Below are positions 1 through 9,302 of a stretch of DNA of 64,000 bases, piece after piece. Source of the DNA: Gracilariopsis chorda (taxonomy: Eukaryota; Rhodophyta; Florideophyceae; Gracilariales; Gracilariaceae); the NCBI GenBank assembly GCA_003194525.1, contig NBIV01000125.1:124001-188000 (forward strand). Direction: 5' to 3'. The translations under genes and the position numbers were made by a program. Within the stretch, counting starts at the first letter, position 1, and each line of letters starts with the position of its first letter. The notes beneath the pieces are model-generated. The model saw only the letters and a list, made by a program, of their open reading frames with translations. It searched no databases and had not been told where the DNA came from.

Positions 1-313
1 TGCAGGAAAACAAGTACGTGTACCGACCACAAGCGAAAGCTAGAGCAATCCTGGCTAGTAGCCCATATCTTATCCAAGTCTTGACCCACGTGAATCATCT
101 CATTCAATTTCAATTATACAACATCCATTCCTATTGCTCATGTAAATCAAAAAAAAAAAAAAACCAAAAAGATATGCAGAAACGAGACCACCAAGCGAAA
201 CGGCATACAACGACATACAGCCACCACCGTACCGTTTACCGTAGCAAGCCTTACGACGGTAACCCTTAGCGCTATCCCTATAACCCGCGTAACCCGCGTA
301 ACCCGCGCAACCC
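1..313. other. Left-edge non-coding stretch
   Basis: No supported gene. An A-rich run lies near 150-165. Three tandem copies of the 9-mer taacccgcg sit at 281-307, just before the first gene. They look telomere-like only in their TAACCC part and are too few to call a telomeric tract. Confidence 0.5.
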
Positions 314-1282
314 TTGTTTCTTCAATCTAGCACGCCCTTCTTCTTCTTAACACTTACCGTACCAACCATACCAACCGCAACGTTGTTCTATCACTTCTCC
401 CTCATACCTCTCTCGCCTGTGCAACCAGCTCTTTCGATACGGAGCATGGTATCCGACAAGTCTCACTCTTCAGCATTTAACTTTCTTCACGTCACCTACT
501 CAAAAGAAGGCATATGTCATTGTCAACTCTCTCGACCACCAGTGAACGCCTTCAACACCTCCCTATGGACCGAATTGTTAACTTTACTCACCTTCCTCGA
601 AAAGCACCGCTACCCGCACTTGACGAGGACTTTAATTCTCTCTTCTGCAGCTCGCGGCAACATTTTTTCAGCCGGCAACGACTTGACAGAGCTGCATGCA
701 CCATCCACGTCCAGGTCACGCTTCATAACATTTTGGACTACTTGTACACTGTTTCTAGCTCGTCTTTACAAGACACCCCTGTGTACCATTGCCGCTCTTC
801 GTGGTGCTACCCCAGCAGGCGGCTGCTGCATGGCACTGTGCTGCGACTATCGCGTCGCACTGGCAAATACCACAATCGGTTTGAACGAAGTGGCCATTGG
901 TCTTTCGGTTCCAAAGTTTTGGGCGCTTCTTCTTCAGCGTACTGCAACAGTCACATCAGAGGCCGAAGACATGCTTCTTAGAGGAACCATGATTTCCGCA
1001 CAAAGTGCAAAGCGCCTCGGTCTCATTGATCAACTTCTTCAAGGAAATTCAATTAAACTGATCGGTGCAGCGTTCCGCCTGGCAGAAACGTCTTCGCACC
1101 TTACAGAAGCGCCGGGGCGCGCTGCTACCAAACTTGCCATCAGGGGGGCTTTTGCCGACGAGTGGGAGAGCTATGCGAATGAAGAAGCACGGAGCGCGTG
1201 GGAGTCGCTTTCAGAGCCAACAGTTGTGCACACTTTGGGTTCTCTCATCTCTCGCCTGAGCACACGCAAGGCAAAAATGTAG
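314..1282 (+). CDS. ECI1: Enoyl-CoA delta-isomerase (ECI1-like, crotonase fold)
   Basis: Crotonase-superfamily enzyme that moves the double bond of 3-enoyl-CoA to the 2-trans position, so that unsaturated fatty acids can enter beta-oxidation. The oxyanion-hole motifs are visible as FSAGNDLTEL and GATPAGGCCMALCCDYRV. The catalytic Glu lies in IGLNEVAIGL, in the ECI1 arrangement rather than the two-Glu arrangement of hydratases. Two starts are possible: 314 (322 aa, with a hydrophobic acid-free extension that could be a presequence) and 446 (278 aa, the usual core length). The protein ends in AKM, which resembles a weak type-1 peroxisomal signal and would favour the internal start. The next gene, on the other strand, ends 10 bp away. 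Family call strong; compartment uncertain. Confidence 0.9.
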   Translation: MFLQSSTPFFFLTLTVPTIPTATLFYHFSLIPLSPVQPALSIRSMVSDKSHSSAFNFLHVTYSKEGICHCQLSRPPVNAFNTSLWTELLTLLTFLEKHRYPHLTRTLILSSAARGNIFSAGNDLTELHAPSTSRSRFITFWTTCTLFLARLYKTPLCTIAALRGATPAGGCCMALCCDYRVALANTTIGLNEVAIGLSVPKFWALLLQRTATVTSEAEDMLLRGTMISAQSAKRLGLIDQLLQGNSIKLIGAAFRLAETSSHLTEAPGRAATKLAIRGAFADEWESYANEEARSAWESLSEPTVVHTLGSLISRLSTRKAKM

Positions 1283-1291
1283 CGTCGATGC

Positions 1292-2173
1292 TTATAAGTT
1301 AAGACTGGCTTTCTTATACATATCCGAGGAAAGCCCTTTAAACGGACCTTCCCCCTGCTCAAGCGAACAATGAATTGGCTTTTGTAGACGATCCATCCTC
1401 TTTCGATACAGCGAATGATGACATATAGCGTAGTTGTAGAACTCAATTTCATACACACAGGATTCCACTTCTCGAACAGAGCCCAGAAAACTGTACTTGT
1501 AATTGTCAGTGCGCTTGGCGTGACCAGTGTGCAGCAGTGTCTCATCTATGCAAATATACTTGACAAGAGCACGACGGGGCTTGTTGGTCGTATCGCACAG
1601 TGTTCCATTGGTGTACAGCTGAGTGAACGCGGCATCAGGCAGTTCAACTTCGGATCTGCTTTTCCTCCTCAAGCGATCTTGTTCCTTGTCGAAATGGCCG
1701 AGCATGAATTCATCCTTGATCCGTTTTTCCGAGCCTTTTTCAGTTTCGATGTGCCTCTGTGCGACGTACTTTCCGTAACAGAACTCATAGCTCCACCACC
1801 CATCCGGGCGATGCAAGCATTTACCCTCATATACCTGCATGAGATCGTCAATGTCATCGAAGATATTTTCATCTGATTTCTCAGTGCCAGGGGACGGTTT
1901 GTTGGAAGGCAAGGGATCTGGTAAAAGACAGCTCATGCGCTGCCCCTTTGCAGTGACAACGCTCTTCGCAGTAAAGCCATGAGGCGCCTCTTCTTGTGGA
2001 TGATTTGTTGAGCGAAACTCTCCAATTCTTGGAAGGTGAATTTCATAAACCGGCTTGTTGATATCACGCCGGGAAACGTCGCCAATGACAAATGTGTGGC
2101 GGACTGCGAAACATTTTGAAAACAAGCAAAGCGTAGCAAGCACTACAAGTCTCAGTGTAAGAGGTCGAACCAT
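1292..2173 (-). CDS. OS9: OS-9/Yos9-type ERAD lectin with MRH domain
   Basis: OS-9 reads trimmed N-glycans on misfolded glycoproteins in the ER lumen and passes them to the HRD1 ubiquitin ligase. I place the start at 2173: Met is followed by a hydrophobic signal peptide (VRPLTLRLVVLATLCLF) and the protein is 293 aa. The frame stays open upstream to 2509, but that part has no family similarity. The MRH domain runs from CLHRPDGWWSYEFCYGKY, with the double Trp and the sugar-binding Gln (YVAQRH), through the Arg in KPRRALVKYIC, to Glu and Tyr in CVYEIEFYNYAIC; its Cys residues are present. There is no KDEL-like tail. Short for an OS-9, but the core is complete. Confidence 0.9.
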   Translation of the reverse strand: MVRPLTLRLVVLATLCLFSKCFAVRHTFVIGDVSRRDINKPVYEIHLPRIGEFRSTNHPQEEAPHGFTAKSVVTAKGQRMSCLLPDPLPSNKPSPGTEKSDENIFDDIDDLMQVYEGKCLHRPDGWWSYEFCYGKYVAQRHIETEKGSEKRIKDEFMLGHFDKEQDRLRRKSRSEVELPDAAFTQLYTNGTLCDTTNKPRRALVKYICIDETLLHTGHAKRTDNYKYSFLGSVREVESCVYEIEFYNYAICHHSLYRKRMDRLQKPIHCSLEQGEGPFKGLSSDMYKKASLNL

Positions 2174-2871
2174 CGAAGGCGCGGCGTGCCGCATCGGGTT
2201 GACGAAGTTGAAACAGGAAAGTGTGATGATCAAAGCTATGATGCAGGTCGCATTGAGGTGAATAAGACGGTAACGGTGCTTCCCTGGCAGCGGAAATTTG
2301 GACCGACGCGCTATATGAATTAGACACACTCTTGGCAAAGCAATTTCTGAGCTTGGAGTATTGTAGGTCTCAAAGAACTCAGCAAGTAAACAAAAGACTG
2401 GTGCGTCGGGGAGGAGACAAACAGGTTGCACTGCGAGTGAAGACAAATGTACCGGGGTGTTCGGCAAGCCGCGTGGAATGAATGCTTGATCCACGCTGCT
2501 ACTCATCAATCATTTCACGCACCCATCGCAGGCAACTGCCCCATCATGGGCCGGCCCTTGTGCACGATGTTCCGAGAAGGTGCGCCTTTACAGGTGGTAC
2601 ACCTGTGAAGTTGGACATGTGTGCATTGTCTAATGAACAAGCGCGGTACACCGCCTGCCGGATGGCTGGCATCGCCAGCGAGATCAAGAGTTCGACTTCG
2701 AATGGTGTTTAGTCTCTAAATAAGTATACCAGGTGGAATCACTGGGCTGACGCAAAGGTTCCCTTCTCAAAGACACCAACTCGCCATAGCGTTTATCACC
2801 GCCAAATTGGGATAGCATTCTCCCCCTCTTGTTCCCGTCGGACCGGAAACTCCAGAGTTCATCGTGATAAC
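2174..2871. other. Divergent intergenic region (OS-9 / ClpR4)
   Basis: Shared upstream region of two divergently transcribed genes. The open frame upstream of the OS-9 signal peptide overlaps it and is taken as non-coding. I see no clear TATA box or repeat. Confidence 0.5.
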
Positions 2872-3666
2872 ATGACCGCATTCGTTTCTTCTTTCGCAGG
2901 CGCCTCCGTGCGGCCTCAGTTTCAGGCCCAAGGTCTTCAGCAAACCGCTCCGAAGAGCTCAAAACGTTCTGTGGCTGCTCGACGAGTTCGAGTGACTCCG
3001 CGCGCAATGCAATCGGCGGGAGGCGGTACAATGTATGATGGCGCAAGGGCAGGTCCCCCTCCGGATCTTCCTTCACTGCTTCTCCACAATCGAATCGTTT
3101 ATTTGGGCATGAGCTTGGTCCCAGCCGTAACGGAGCTCATTATTGCCGAGTTCCTCTATCTTCAATATGAGGACGCATCCAAACCGGTTTACATGTACAT
3201 CAACAGCACTGGAACATCCTCAGCGGATGGTCAGAACGTCGGATTTGAAACCGAGGCGTTTGCCGTCGCCGACACAATGAATTACGTCAAAATGCCAGTC
3301 CACACCATCTGTGTGGGTCAGGCCTTCGGAATGGCGGCCATGTTACTCGCAAGTGGCGAGAAGACGCACCGCGCTGCCCTTCCAAACGCTACAATCATGC
3401 TTCATCAACCGCGCGGAAGCGCTCAAGGACAAGCCAGCGATATCGCTATCAAGGCGAAAGAGGTACTTTATAACCGGAGGCAAGCTTTTGATATCATTGC
3501 CGAGCGATCTGGGCAACCGGTTGAGCAAATTGAAAAGGACGCTATGCGAACAAAGTATTTCACCCCACAAGAGGCTGTTGATTATGGTCTTATTGACAAG
3601 GTACTCCTTTCCGAAAAGGAACTGCCGCAAAAAGCACCCACATTCTTATCTGCGCTTGACAAATAA
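2872..3666 (+). CDS. CLPR4: Plastid Clp protease non-catalytic subunit ClpR4
   Basis: Inactive subunit of the plastid ClpPR protease core. Residues 1-48 are rich in Ser, Arg, Gln and Ala and almost free of acids, as in a plastid transit peptide. From about residue 62 the sequence follows plant ClpR4 closely: PPPDLPSLLLHNRIVYLGMS, EFLYLQYEDASKPVYMYINS and GFETEAFAVADTMNYVKMP. The catalytic Ser position of GQAASMG reads GQAFGMA, so Gly153 replaces Ser. The His is kept (H178 in MLHQPRG). The Asp region reads RTKYFTPQEAVDYG without the Asp. It is therefore ClpR, not ClpP. 264 aa, intronless. The best single sign in the window that the organism has a plastid. Confidence 0.93.
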   Translation: MTAFVSSFAGASVRPQFQAQGLQQTAPKSSKRSVAARRVRVTPRAMQSAGGGTMYDGARAGPPPDLPSLLLHNRIVYLGMSLVPAVTELIIAEFLYLQYEDASKPVYMYINSTGTSSADGQNVGFETEAFAVADTMNYVKMPVHTICVGQAFGMAAMLLASGEKTHRAALPNATIMLHQPRGSAQGQASDIAIKAKEVLYNRRQAFDIIAERSGQPVEQIEKDAMRTKYFTPQEAVDYGLIDKVLLSEKELPQKAPTFLSALDK

Positions 3667-4089
3667 TCACCAAGGGAAGATGTTCGAGCGTTGGCAATGA
3701 GCTTAGGTTGCCTGATTTCATTGTCGAGACCACCTAACACCTACATGAGGCGAGGAAAATACTTCTGGTGCGGTTTGTGAGGTAAATTCTTGTGCGTCGT
3801 GCCTAACACATTGTACCCTCAAAGTGATACACGGTCTCCGTATCGTCTCAGTCTCAGCATCACATGACTTCGAGTCTGCATTAAATACAAATAGGGTGTC
3901 CTGTTCTTCCGCTGCGTACTATAATAAAGTCAAACCTACAAATCTCCCCTGCTCTAGCATTCTCATTCATGATTGCGCGAGGACAACTTGCCGCAAGAAA
4001 GGTGCCACAGGTCATAATTAACATCAAGCTCTCGCAAATATTCCCAAGCTCTGGTGGGATTGTTTACTCTCGTAGCAAGTACGTAGGCA
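3667..4089. other. Convergent 3' region
   Basis: Lies between the 3' ends of CLPR4 (+) and the F-box gene (-). No gene or repeat seen; it presumably holds both 3' UTRs. Confidence 0.5.
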
Positions 4090-6165
4090 TCATGCCGTTC
4101 TTGATGTAGTCATATTCAGATTGCTTGCAATTCCATGGCTTGTGAAGCGCGCTAGCTGGTCTCCATCATCACCAGGATTCTCAGAATGAGCAGGTGTGTA
4201 AACACACCTTCTTTCAGATTTCCATCCACACCCTAGATATCCTCGAGTTGTCTCCCACAATGTGTCCAGCCATCCTCTGGACATTATGGCGAGTTTTTGA
4301 TTCGGAAACGTAAAGACGAAATGACCAGCAAAGCAAGTTGGAACCATCAAGTCGCCCGTCAAAGGCTCGGTTTTCAACACAAGCCCAGAGAGCACATCAA
4401 TGGCATCCATAACGATCCTATTCCTAGAAACGCGGGTGCCGTAAACCGTCAGAGCATCAGGAGCAGTCTGCACTTGGTCGTAAGCAATGGTAGATCCGAT
4501 TGCACAAAAGTCTTGAACAAGGCGACCGGTTTCTACTTCGTACACGTACGGAAGCCTTTTAGATGTGCTGACAACCACACTCGAGAAGTATGTATCCCAT
4601 ATCAACACCAGACGCGAATCGTTAGAAAAAGTAATTGTCCTTCTAGCAACGTAATCGGATTTCTCGAAAGGGGTTGAGTCGTGCTTCGGAATACGTAACG
4701 TCCTTCGTGGCCGTGGGATATGGTGGCGATAAAGTAGCCGACCGGTAAGAGTTGATCGCATTTCGATCAGTCGATGCGGAGAGCGCCTACCGCTCTTGAA
4801 GATTCGAGCATTGGGATTGCAAATGACAGAGCACAGGAGCATCCCATCAGGTGACATTCTACTGGTTCGAGCCACGTCATGATCTGGACTACCCATATCG
4901 TCTCCTCGAGCTCTTGCTCTTCCGCTGGTACGATTTGTTAGGGAATTTCCTGCATGAAGTTGTTTCGATAAGCACCCTTCCCGATATGTGCGTTGGACAG
5001 TCCGAACCCGATGTAACCCACGACTAGAATCACCTTGCTCCGAGTATTGTGGCTCCATGCCCATAGCGCAGCTGGAGCGCGGATTGATAAACGGATTGTT
5101 CGGTAAATCTGCTCTTGTCACTCTTGAAGAAGCAGCATCGTCAACCTGATCAAATCTAAGGACGCCAAACTTGGAGGTGGTATCAAAGAAAATGATTTGT
5201 GCATCTTCACCGATTTCGATGCGCGACGTGCATCGGGTTGACTTGTAGCTGAGCATTGCATGTCTCTTATCGTGGATTAAATCAATACTGGCTCCATCAA
5301 TTACCGCCATGAAAACGAAGTTCGATTCATTTGGAGAGGCGAATGTTTTCCATCTGACAAGGTATGTGGCAGCACCTGCAGATGAATGAAGCATAGCTGC
5401 AAAGGCGAGTTCCGGTTTGTCGCTGGTACCGCGCCAAACCATGTCAAAGCCATACTCAGGCACAAAGACATGCGTAAAAGTGTGCAGAACGAGATCGTGT
5501 GGGAAACCAAGATCATCTGCTTCCAGATCTGCAATCTGCACTGTGCAGTCTTCACATGGATGGCAGGTTATGTCAAAGGTTTCGCCAAAGATTTCGGTTT
5601 GTGATTCCCAGCCGCGAAGGCGGTGCAGCGGGTCCAGCCCCTCCGCGATAAGTGCGCCATGAGCAAGGGTTATGAGAAAAGCTATTCGCGTACCGTCGGG
5701 AGAGAAGCGAATGTTAGTGACTGTGCTGGCAGGAACAGCGTCCAGTCCGAGGGAGATGCGACGGAGACGTGAGCCGCGAAGCCATGCGAGATCGACGCCA
5801 TTTGACGAAGAAGGATCGTCGACAAAAAGGATTAGACTCTCGCCGTGAGGAGGTACGACGTGCACCATTCGTACCTTGTCGAGGAGGTCGGTAGGTATAT
5901 AGAAGGTGCATAGTCGAAAGTTGTGGCGTACGGACTGGTGACGGGGGGCCTGAGTGAGACATACAGCTTTTTGGGCAGCGCGGCATACGTGAAGGAAGGA
6001 GGTAAGGTCGGAAATGGAGGTAATGTACGAAGCAATTCGGGGCCAGATGTCAAATGGAATCCAGTGGGACGAAATGAACGCTCCACGGGGTTGGGAGGAA
6101 GCACGGTTGTGGCGGGGCGGGGAGGGTGGAGCGAAAGTAGGGCTCGTTAGTTCATAGGGGTTCAT
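4090..6165 (-). CDS. F-box protein with WD40/propeller-like repeats
   Basis: 691 aa, intronless. Residues about 34-72 (HWIPFDIWPRIASYI ... SFLHVCRAAQKAV) have the Leu/Ile/Trp and Cys pattern of an F-box, which would bind SKP1 in an SCF ubiquitin ligase. The rest contains blade-like pieces typical of WD40 propellers: FSPDGTRIAFLI, MSPDGMLLCSVICNP, FSNDSRLVLIWDTYF and YVYEVETGRLVQDF. A low-complexity basic linker sits near residues 380-420. The substrate cannot be guessed. Another propeller class is possible because the GH/WD dipeptides are poor. The start at 6165 is the first Met and puts the F-box close to the N-terminus, as usual. Confidence 0.6.
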   Translation of the reverse strand: MNPYELTSPTFAPPSPPRHNRASSQPRGAFISSHWIPFDIWPRIASYITSISDLTSFLHVCRAAQKAVCLTQAPRHQSVRHNFRLCTFYIPTDLLDKVRMVHVVPPHGESLILFVDDPSSSNGVDLAWLRGSRLRRISLGLDAVPASTVTNIRFSPDGTRIAFLITLAHGALIAEGLDPLHRLRGWESQTEIFGETFDITCHPCEDCTVQIADLEADDLGFPHDLVLHTFTHVFVPEYGFDMVWRGTSDKPELAFAAMLHSSAGAATYLVRWKTFASPNESNFVFMAVIDGASIDLIHDKRHAMLSYKSTRCTSRIEIGEDAQIIFFDTTSKFGVLRFDQVDDAASSRVTRADLPNNPFINPRSSCAMGMEPQYSEQGDSSRGLHRVRTVQRTYREGCLSKQLHAGNSLTNRTSGRARARGDDMGSPDHDVARTSRMSPDGMLLCSVICNPNARIFKSGRRSPHRLIEMRSTLTGRLLYRHHIPRPRRTLRIPKHDSTPFEKSDYVARRTITFSNDSRLVLIWDTYFSSVVVSTSKRLPYVYEVETGRLVQDFCAIGSTIAYDQVQTAPDALTVYGTRVSRNRIVMDAIDVLSGLVLKTEPLTGDLMVPTCFAGHFVFTFPNQKLAIMSRGWLDTLWETTRGYLGCGWKSERRCVYTPAHSENPGDDGDQLARFTSHGIASNLNMTTSRTA

Positions 6166-7064
6166 CGGATTGCAATGTTGGTGAGTAGTGAGGAATTGAG
6201 GATTGCGATGTATGGGCGGATGGGATGGATAGGAATCCTACTGGTGTGGTGGATTGAGGGGAAAGGAGGATGGGGGGAAGGGGGGACGGGTGGGGGAGGG
6301 CGGGAGAAGGAGGGGCAGAGGAACAGAGTGGAAGGACGGGTAGAGAGCTGGAAGTGACATTGGTGCAACATAGAATTGAACGGAAGGGTTCATGGTGAGG
6401 AGACGGCGAAGGCGGTGGGCGTTTCTCGATAACGGATATGATTCTGAAGGAGAGCCGGGGGGTGGGGGGGGGGGAGGCAAGGGGTTGATGCAACGGTCAC
6501 GGGGAACGCGACGAGGCTTTGGGCCATGGACGCGTAGAAGACGCGGATGCATTGCGGACGAAGCGACGGCGCATTGGGGGGCGGTCTCGGACAGCGGCTG
6601 GGGAGAGATGCGTCATATGTACGTGCAGATACCGTTGGTAGTGTAGTGTAGGTTACTTAGACAGGCTCATGCATGCAACGAAACGCAATGCACGCGGGGT
6701 AGGCGCGCCGTGATGCAGCGTACGGGGGGGCTGGCACTTGGCGGCGATGCATTGGACGCGGCGGGTTGCGGTGCCACGTGCGCCAGCTGCCGCGTACTGC
6801 TGCGCAGTGGCATGCGTGCTGTTCATGGTGGAATGAAATTCGCGTGTGCATAACTGCCACTCGCCCTGTGCCCGCCTGTGCCTTCGCGCCCCTCCTCCTA
6901 ACGCTCCGCCACGCCCTTCCCCACTCGCCGCTCCTTCCACGCTTTCGCCTCTTCCCTTCCCCACCCCTGCCTCCCTAACCCCGCCCTACCCGCTCCGCAA
7001 CCAACAACCCCCCCTCCCCCCACCCCCACACGAATCCTCCCTCTCCTCCGGCTGCGCTCCCATC
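6166..7064. other. Divergent, G/C-skewed promoter region
   Basis: Between the F-box gene (-) and UBE2H (+). On the + strand, 6245-6330 and 6455-6475 are runs of G, while 6870-7040 is C-rich, so purine asymmetry flips between the two promoters. Several G-tracts at 6265-6330 could form G-quadruplexes. Open frames here are low-complexity and unconvincing. Confidence 0.5.
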
Positions 7065-8122
7065 ATGGCGTCGCCCGGAAAGCGAAGAGAGACAGATCTT
7101 ATGAAGCTGTATGTGCATTTCTCCTCTTCATATCACCTCAACTACTTCTGCTGCCATCTCCCACGCCCCCTGCGAGTGCATTCGCTGACCCTACTCCGTC
7201 TTCCTTACCCTTGCTGCCACCCCCCTAACTGTTGCATGCATGCAACAGTATGATGGCTGATTACGAGATTCAGATGGCGGATGGCGACCGCGTTGGCGAG
7301 TTCTACGTCAAGTTTCATGGTCCCAAGTCCAGTATGTTCTTCTCTTTGCATTCCCAGTCCGCCGCTTTGGCATTTCTTCTTCCCGCGCATTGCTGACCAT
7401 TACTGCCGCTCCGCTCCTCTCCCCCTGTGCATTTCGAACCCGTCTGCAGCGCCGTACGAGGGCGGTGTTTGGAAAGTTCATGTCGAGCTACCCGACGCTT
7501 ACCCGTACAAGAGTCCGAGCATTGGCTTCATTAACAGACTCTACCACCCGAATGTCGATGAGATGTACGTGCTTGCTTGCACCGATTTTGTTTATTTTTC
7601 TTTTATTCAAGCGCGTTGTGCTCGTTGAGGTGCACCGTGCTGACTTTTGAGTGTTATATATCTTGTCGCGCCTTTCCGTCTTTTCCTGCGTGTGCTCGTT
7701 TGCGTTTTGCTTTGCGTTGTGCGCCGCTGCAAAGGTCTGGCAGTGTGTGCCTCGACGTGATTAACCAGTCATGGAGCCCCATGTACGACCTTACTAACAT
7801 TTTTGAAGTGTTTCTCCCCCAGCTGCTCACGTATCCCAATCCAACCGATCCACTCAACGGGGAGGCAGCTGCATTGCAAATGAGAGAACCCGAGCGCTAC
7901 AAACAAAAAGTTATCGAATATGTGCACAAATACGCCAAGCCCGAAGACTTTCCAACAGGCGACGGCGCAGACGGCGAAAACGACGATGATGCTTCCAACT
8001 TTTCTATGAGCGAATCTGAGGGTGAGGCGGCGGACGACATTCTGGCGGGTGATGAAGGCGCTCTTTCCGCGCTTGACGTTGACGATGAAAAGAACGACAT
8101 ACAAAATCACGTTCAAACATAG
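7065..8122 (+). CDS. UBE2H: Ubiquitin-conjugating enzyme E2 H, four exons
   Basis: E2 of the UBE2H/Ubc8 class (E2 of the GID/CTLH ligase in yeast and animals). I reconstruct exons 7065-7108, 7249-7331, 7450-7564 and 7735-8122, with introns of 140, 118 and 170 nt. Donors are GTATGT, GTATGT and GTACGT, and all acceptors are AG. The joined frame is 209 aa with every boundary in phase. It runs [15 protein letters not shown], then the UBC fold ([19 protein letters not shown], then [18 protein letters not shown]), then the active-site Cys in [13 protein letters not shown] and [15 protein letters not shown]. The C-terminal tail is acidic and Ser-rich, as in UBE2H. Start chosen because MASPGKRR matches the family N-terminus. 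One of only two clearly spliced genes in the window. Confidence 0.95.
7228..7249. repeat. Perfect 22-bp palindrome across a 3' splice site
   Basis: The half-site ACTGTTGCATG is followed directly by its exact reverse complement. The palindrome ends on the first base of UBE2H exon 2, so it covers the AG acceptor at 7247-7248 and the place where a pyrimidine tract would normally sit. Confidence 0.85.
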
Positions 8123-9302
8123 CTTGCGCACCCCGACGCTGTTATCATTTTCATGGTGCCGCTGTGTGATACGCTGATACCGGTGTGACGAGCTGCGTGG
8201 CGTATTATTTCGACGTACAGGCCATCAGTGTAAATGACGCCCTCTTCGTGGCCGTTGTACACCAAGCGTAGTTTTAGAAGGACGGAATGTACAATACGCG
8301 CATGCGTCAGCTGTGAACGCATAGCGCTCGCGCTGTGCGCTTAGAGAGGTGCGAGTAGAGTTGGCTCGAATGCGGAGTGAGTGCATGTATAGACGCGTTT
8401 TGTTGTGTTTTTCTTTTAATGGAAGGTTGTTCTACACACACCTTTTTGTACTGTTCGTAAAGCTGATGCTTCTCAAATTGTGCCGATATGCAAGGTCTGT
8501 TGGGGGGGGGGGGGTGAGCTCGCAACCGGTTTGTGCTTGTCGATACTGAAGATACCTGTGGGTTAAGGTATATGTACCTTGGGGCTTGGGGTACGTTGAC
8601 GTAGGTGTCAGTGCTATAAATACCAAACGGGTGGAACACATGCTTGGTGGTGATAGGGAGGGAGGGAGATTGGTTGTACGCCGAAGCACAGCCACACGAA
8701 CAGCGAAGACGAGATTACTTGGAATTGGGCAATCGCTTCTGTTCTGGCAACGGAGCAGGACATTGCGCAGACCGCACCGTAAAGGAGGCGGTGGTGAAGC
8801 GATGTTTGACTTGAAAGTGAACAAATGCTAAGTACTTGGCAAGTCAAGTTGGACTCATGTTGGCTGAGCTTTCAGTTGTGGTGGTATGTATTGGGTTCAC
8901 AGGGAACGGCGGCTGCGTTTAGCGCAATGCTGCGCTGTTCGTTCGGTGTTGGTTGCTGAGGTACAAATCACAACGGTGTGCCTTCGCGGTTGAGATTGCA
9001 TTGCTTGCAGCCAGTTATAGCTCTACAAGTGGCTCGCGCGCACACGGAGCACACGTTTCGTGATCCCATGGTGACAGGTTTTGGCGCCAAAAATGACACG
9101 GCGCGCGTAACGTCGTCACGTCGTCACCGCGGCTGATCCGGAGTCCGCTGCTCTTCGCCCACGGCAGTTGGCGACTTTGTTCGACTGCACAGACAGTCGA
9201 CGCGCAAGCCGTGTGCACTGCCATCTGCGTTGAGCCACTTCCCGCCCCCGGCTGCCCGCCTTCGATGTATACCGCAGTCCCGCTCGCGTAGCCCCCCGTA
9301 CT
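8123..9302. other. UBE2H-ATR intergenic region
   Basis: Holds the UBE2H 3' end and the ATR upstream region. A poly-G run lies at about 8501-8513. A TATAAATA string at 8615-8622 is about 690 bp before the ATR start, too far to assign with confidence. No gene seen. Confidence 0.5.

Noticed and set aside
281-307. Possible telomeric repeats (three taacccgcg copies)
   Set aside because: Only three copies, not a known telomere unit, and directly followed by a housekeeping gene.
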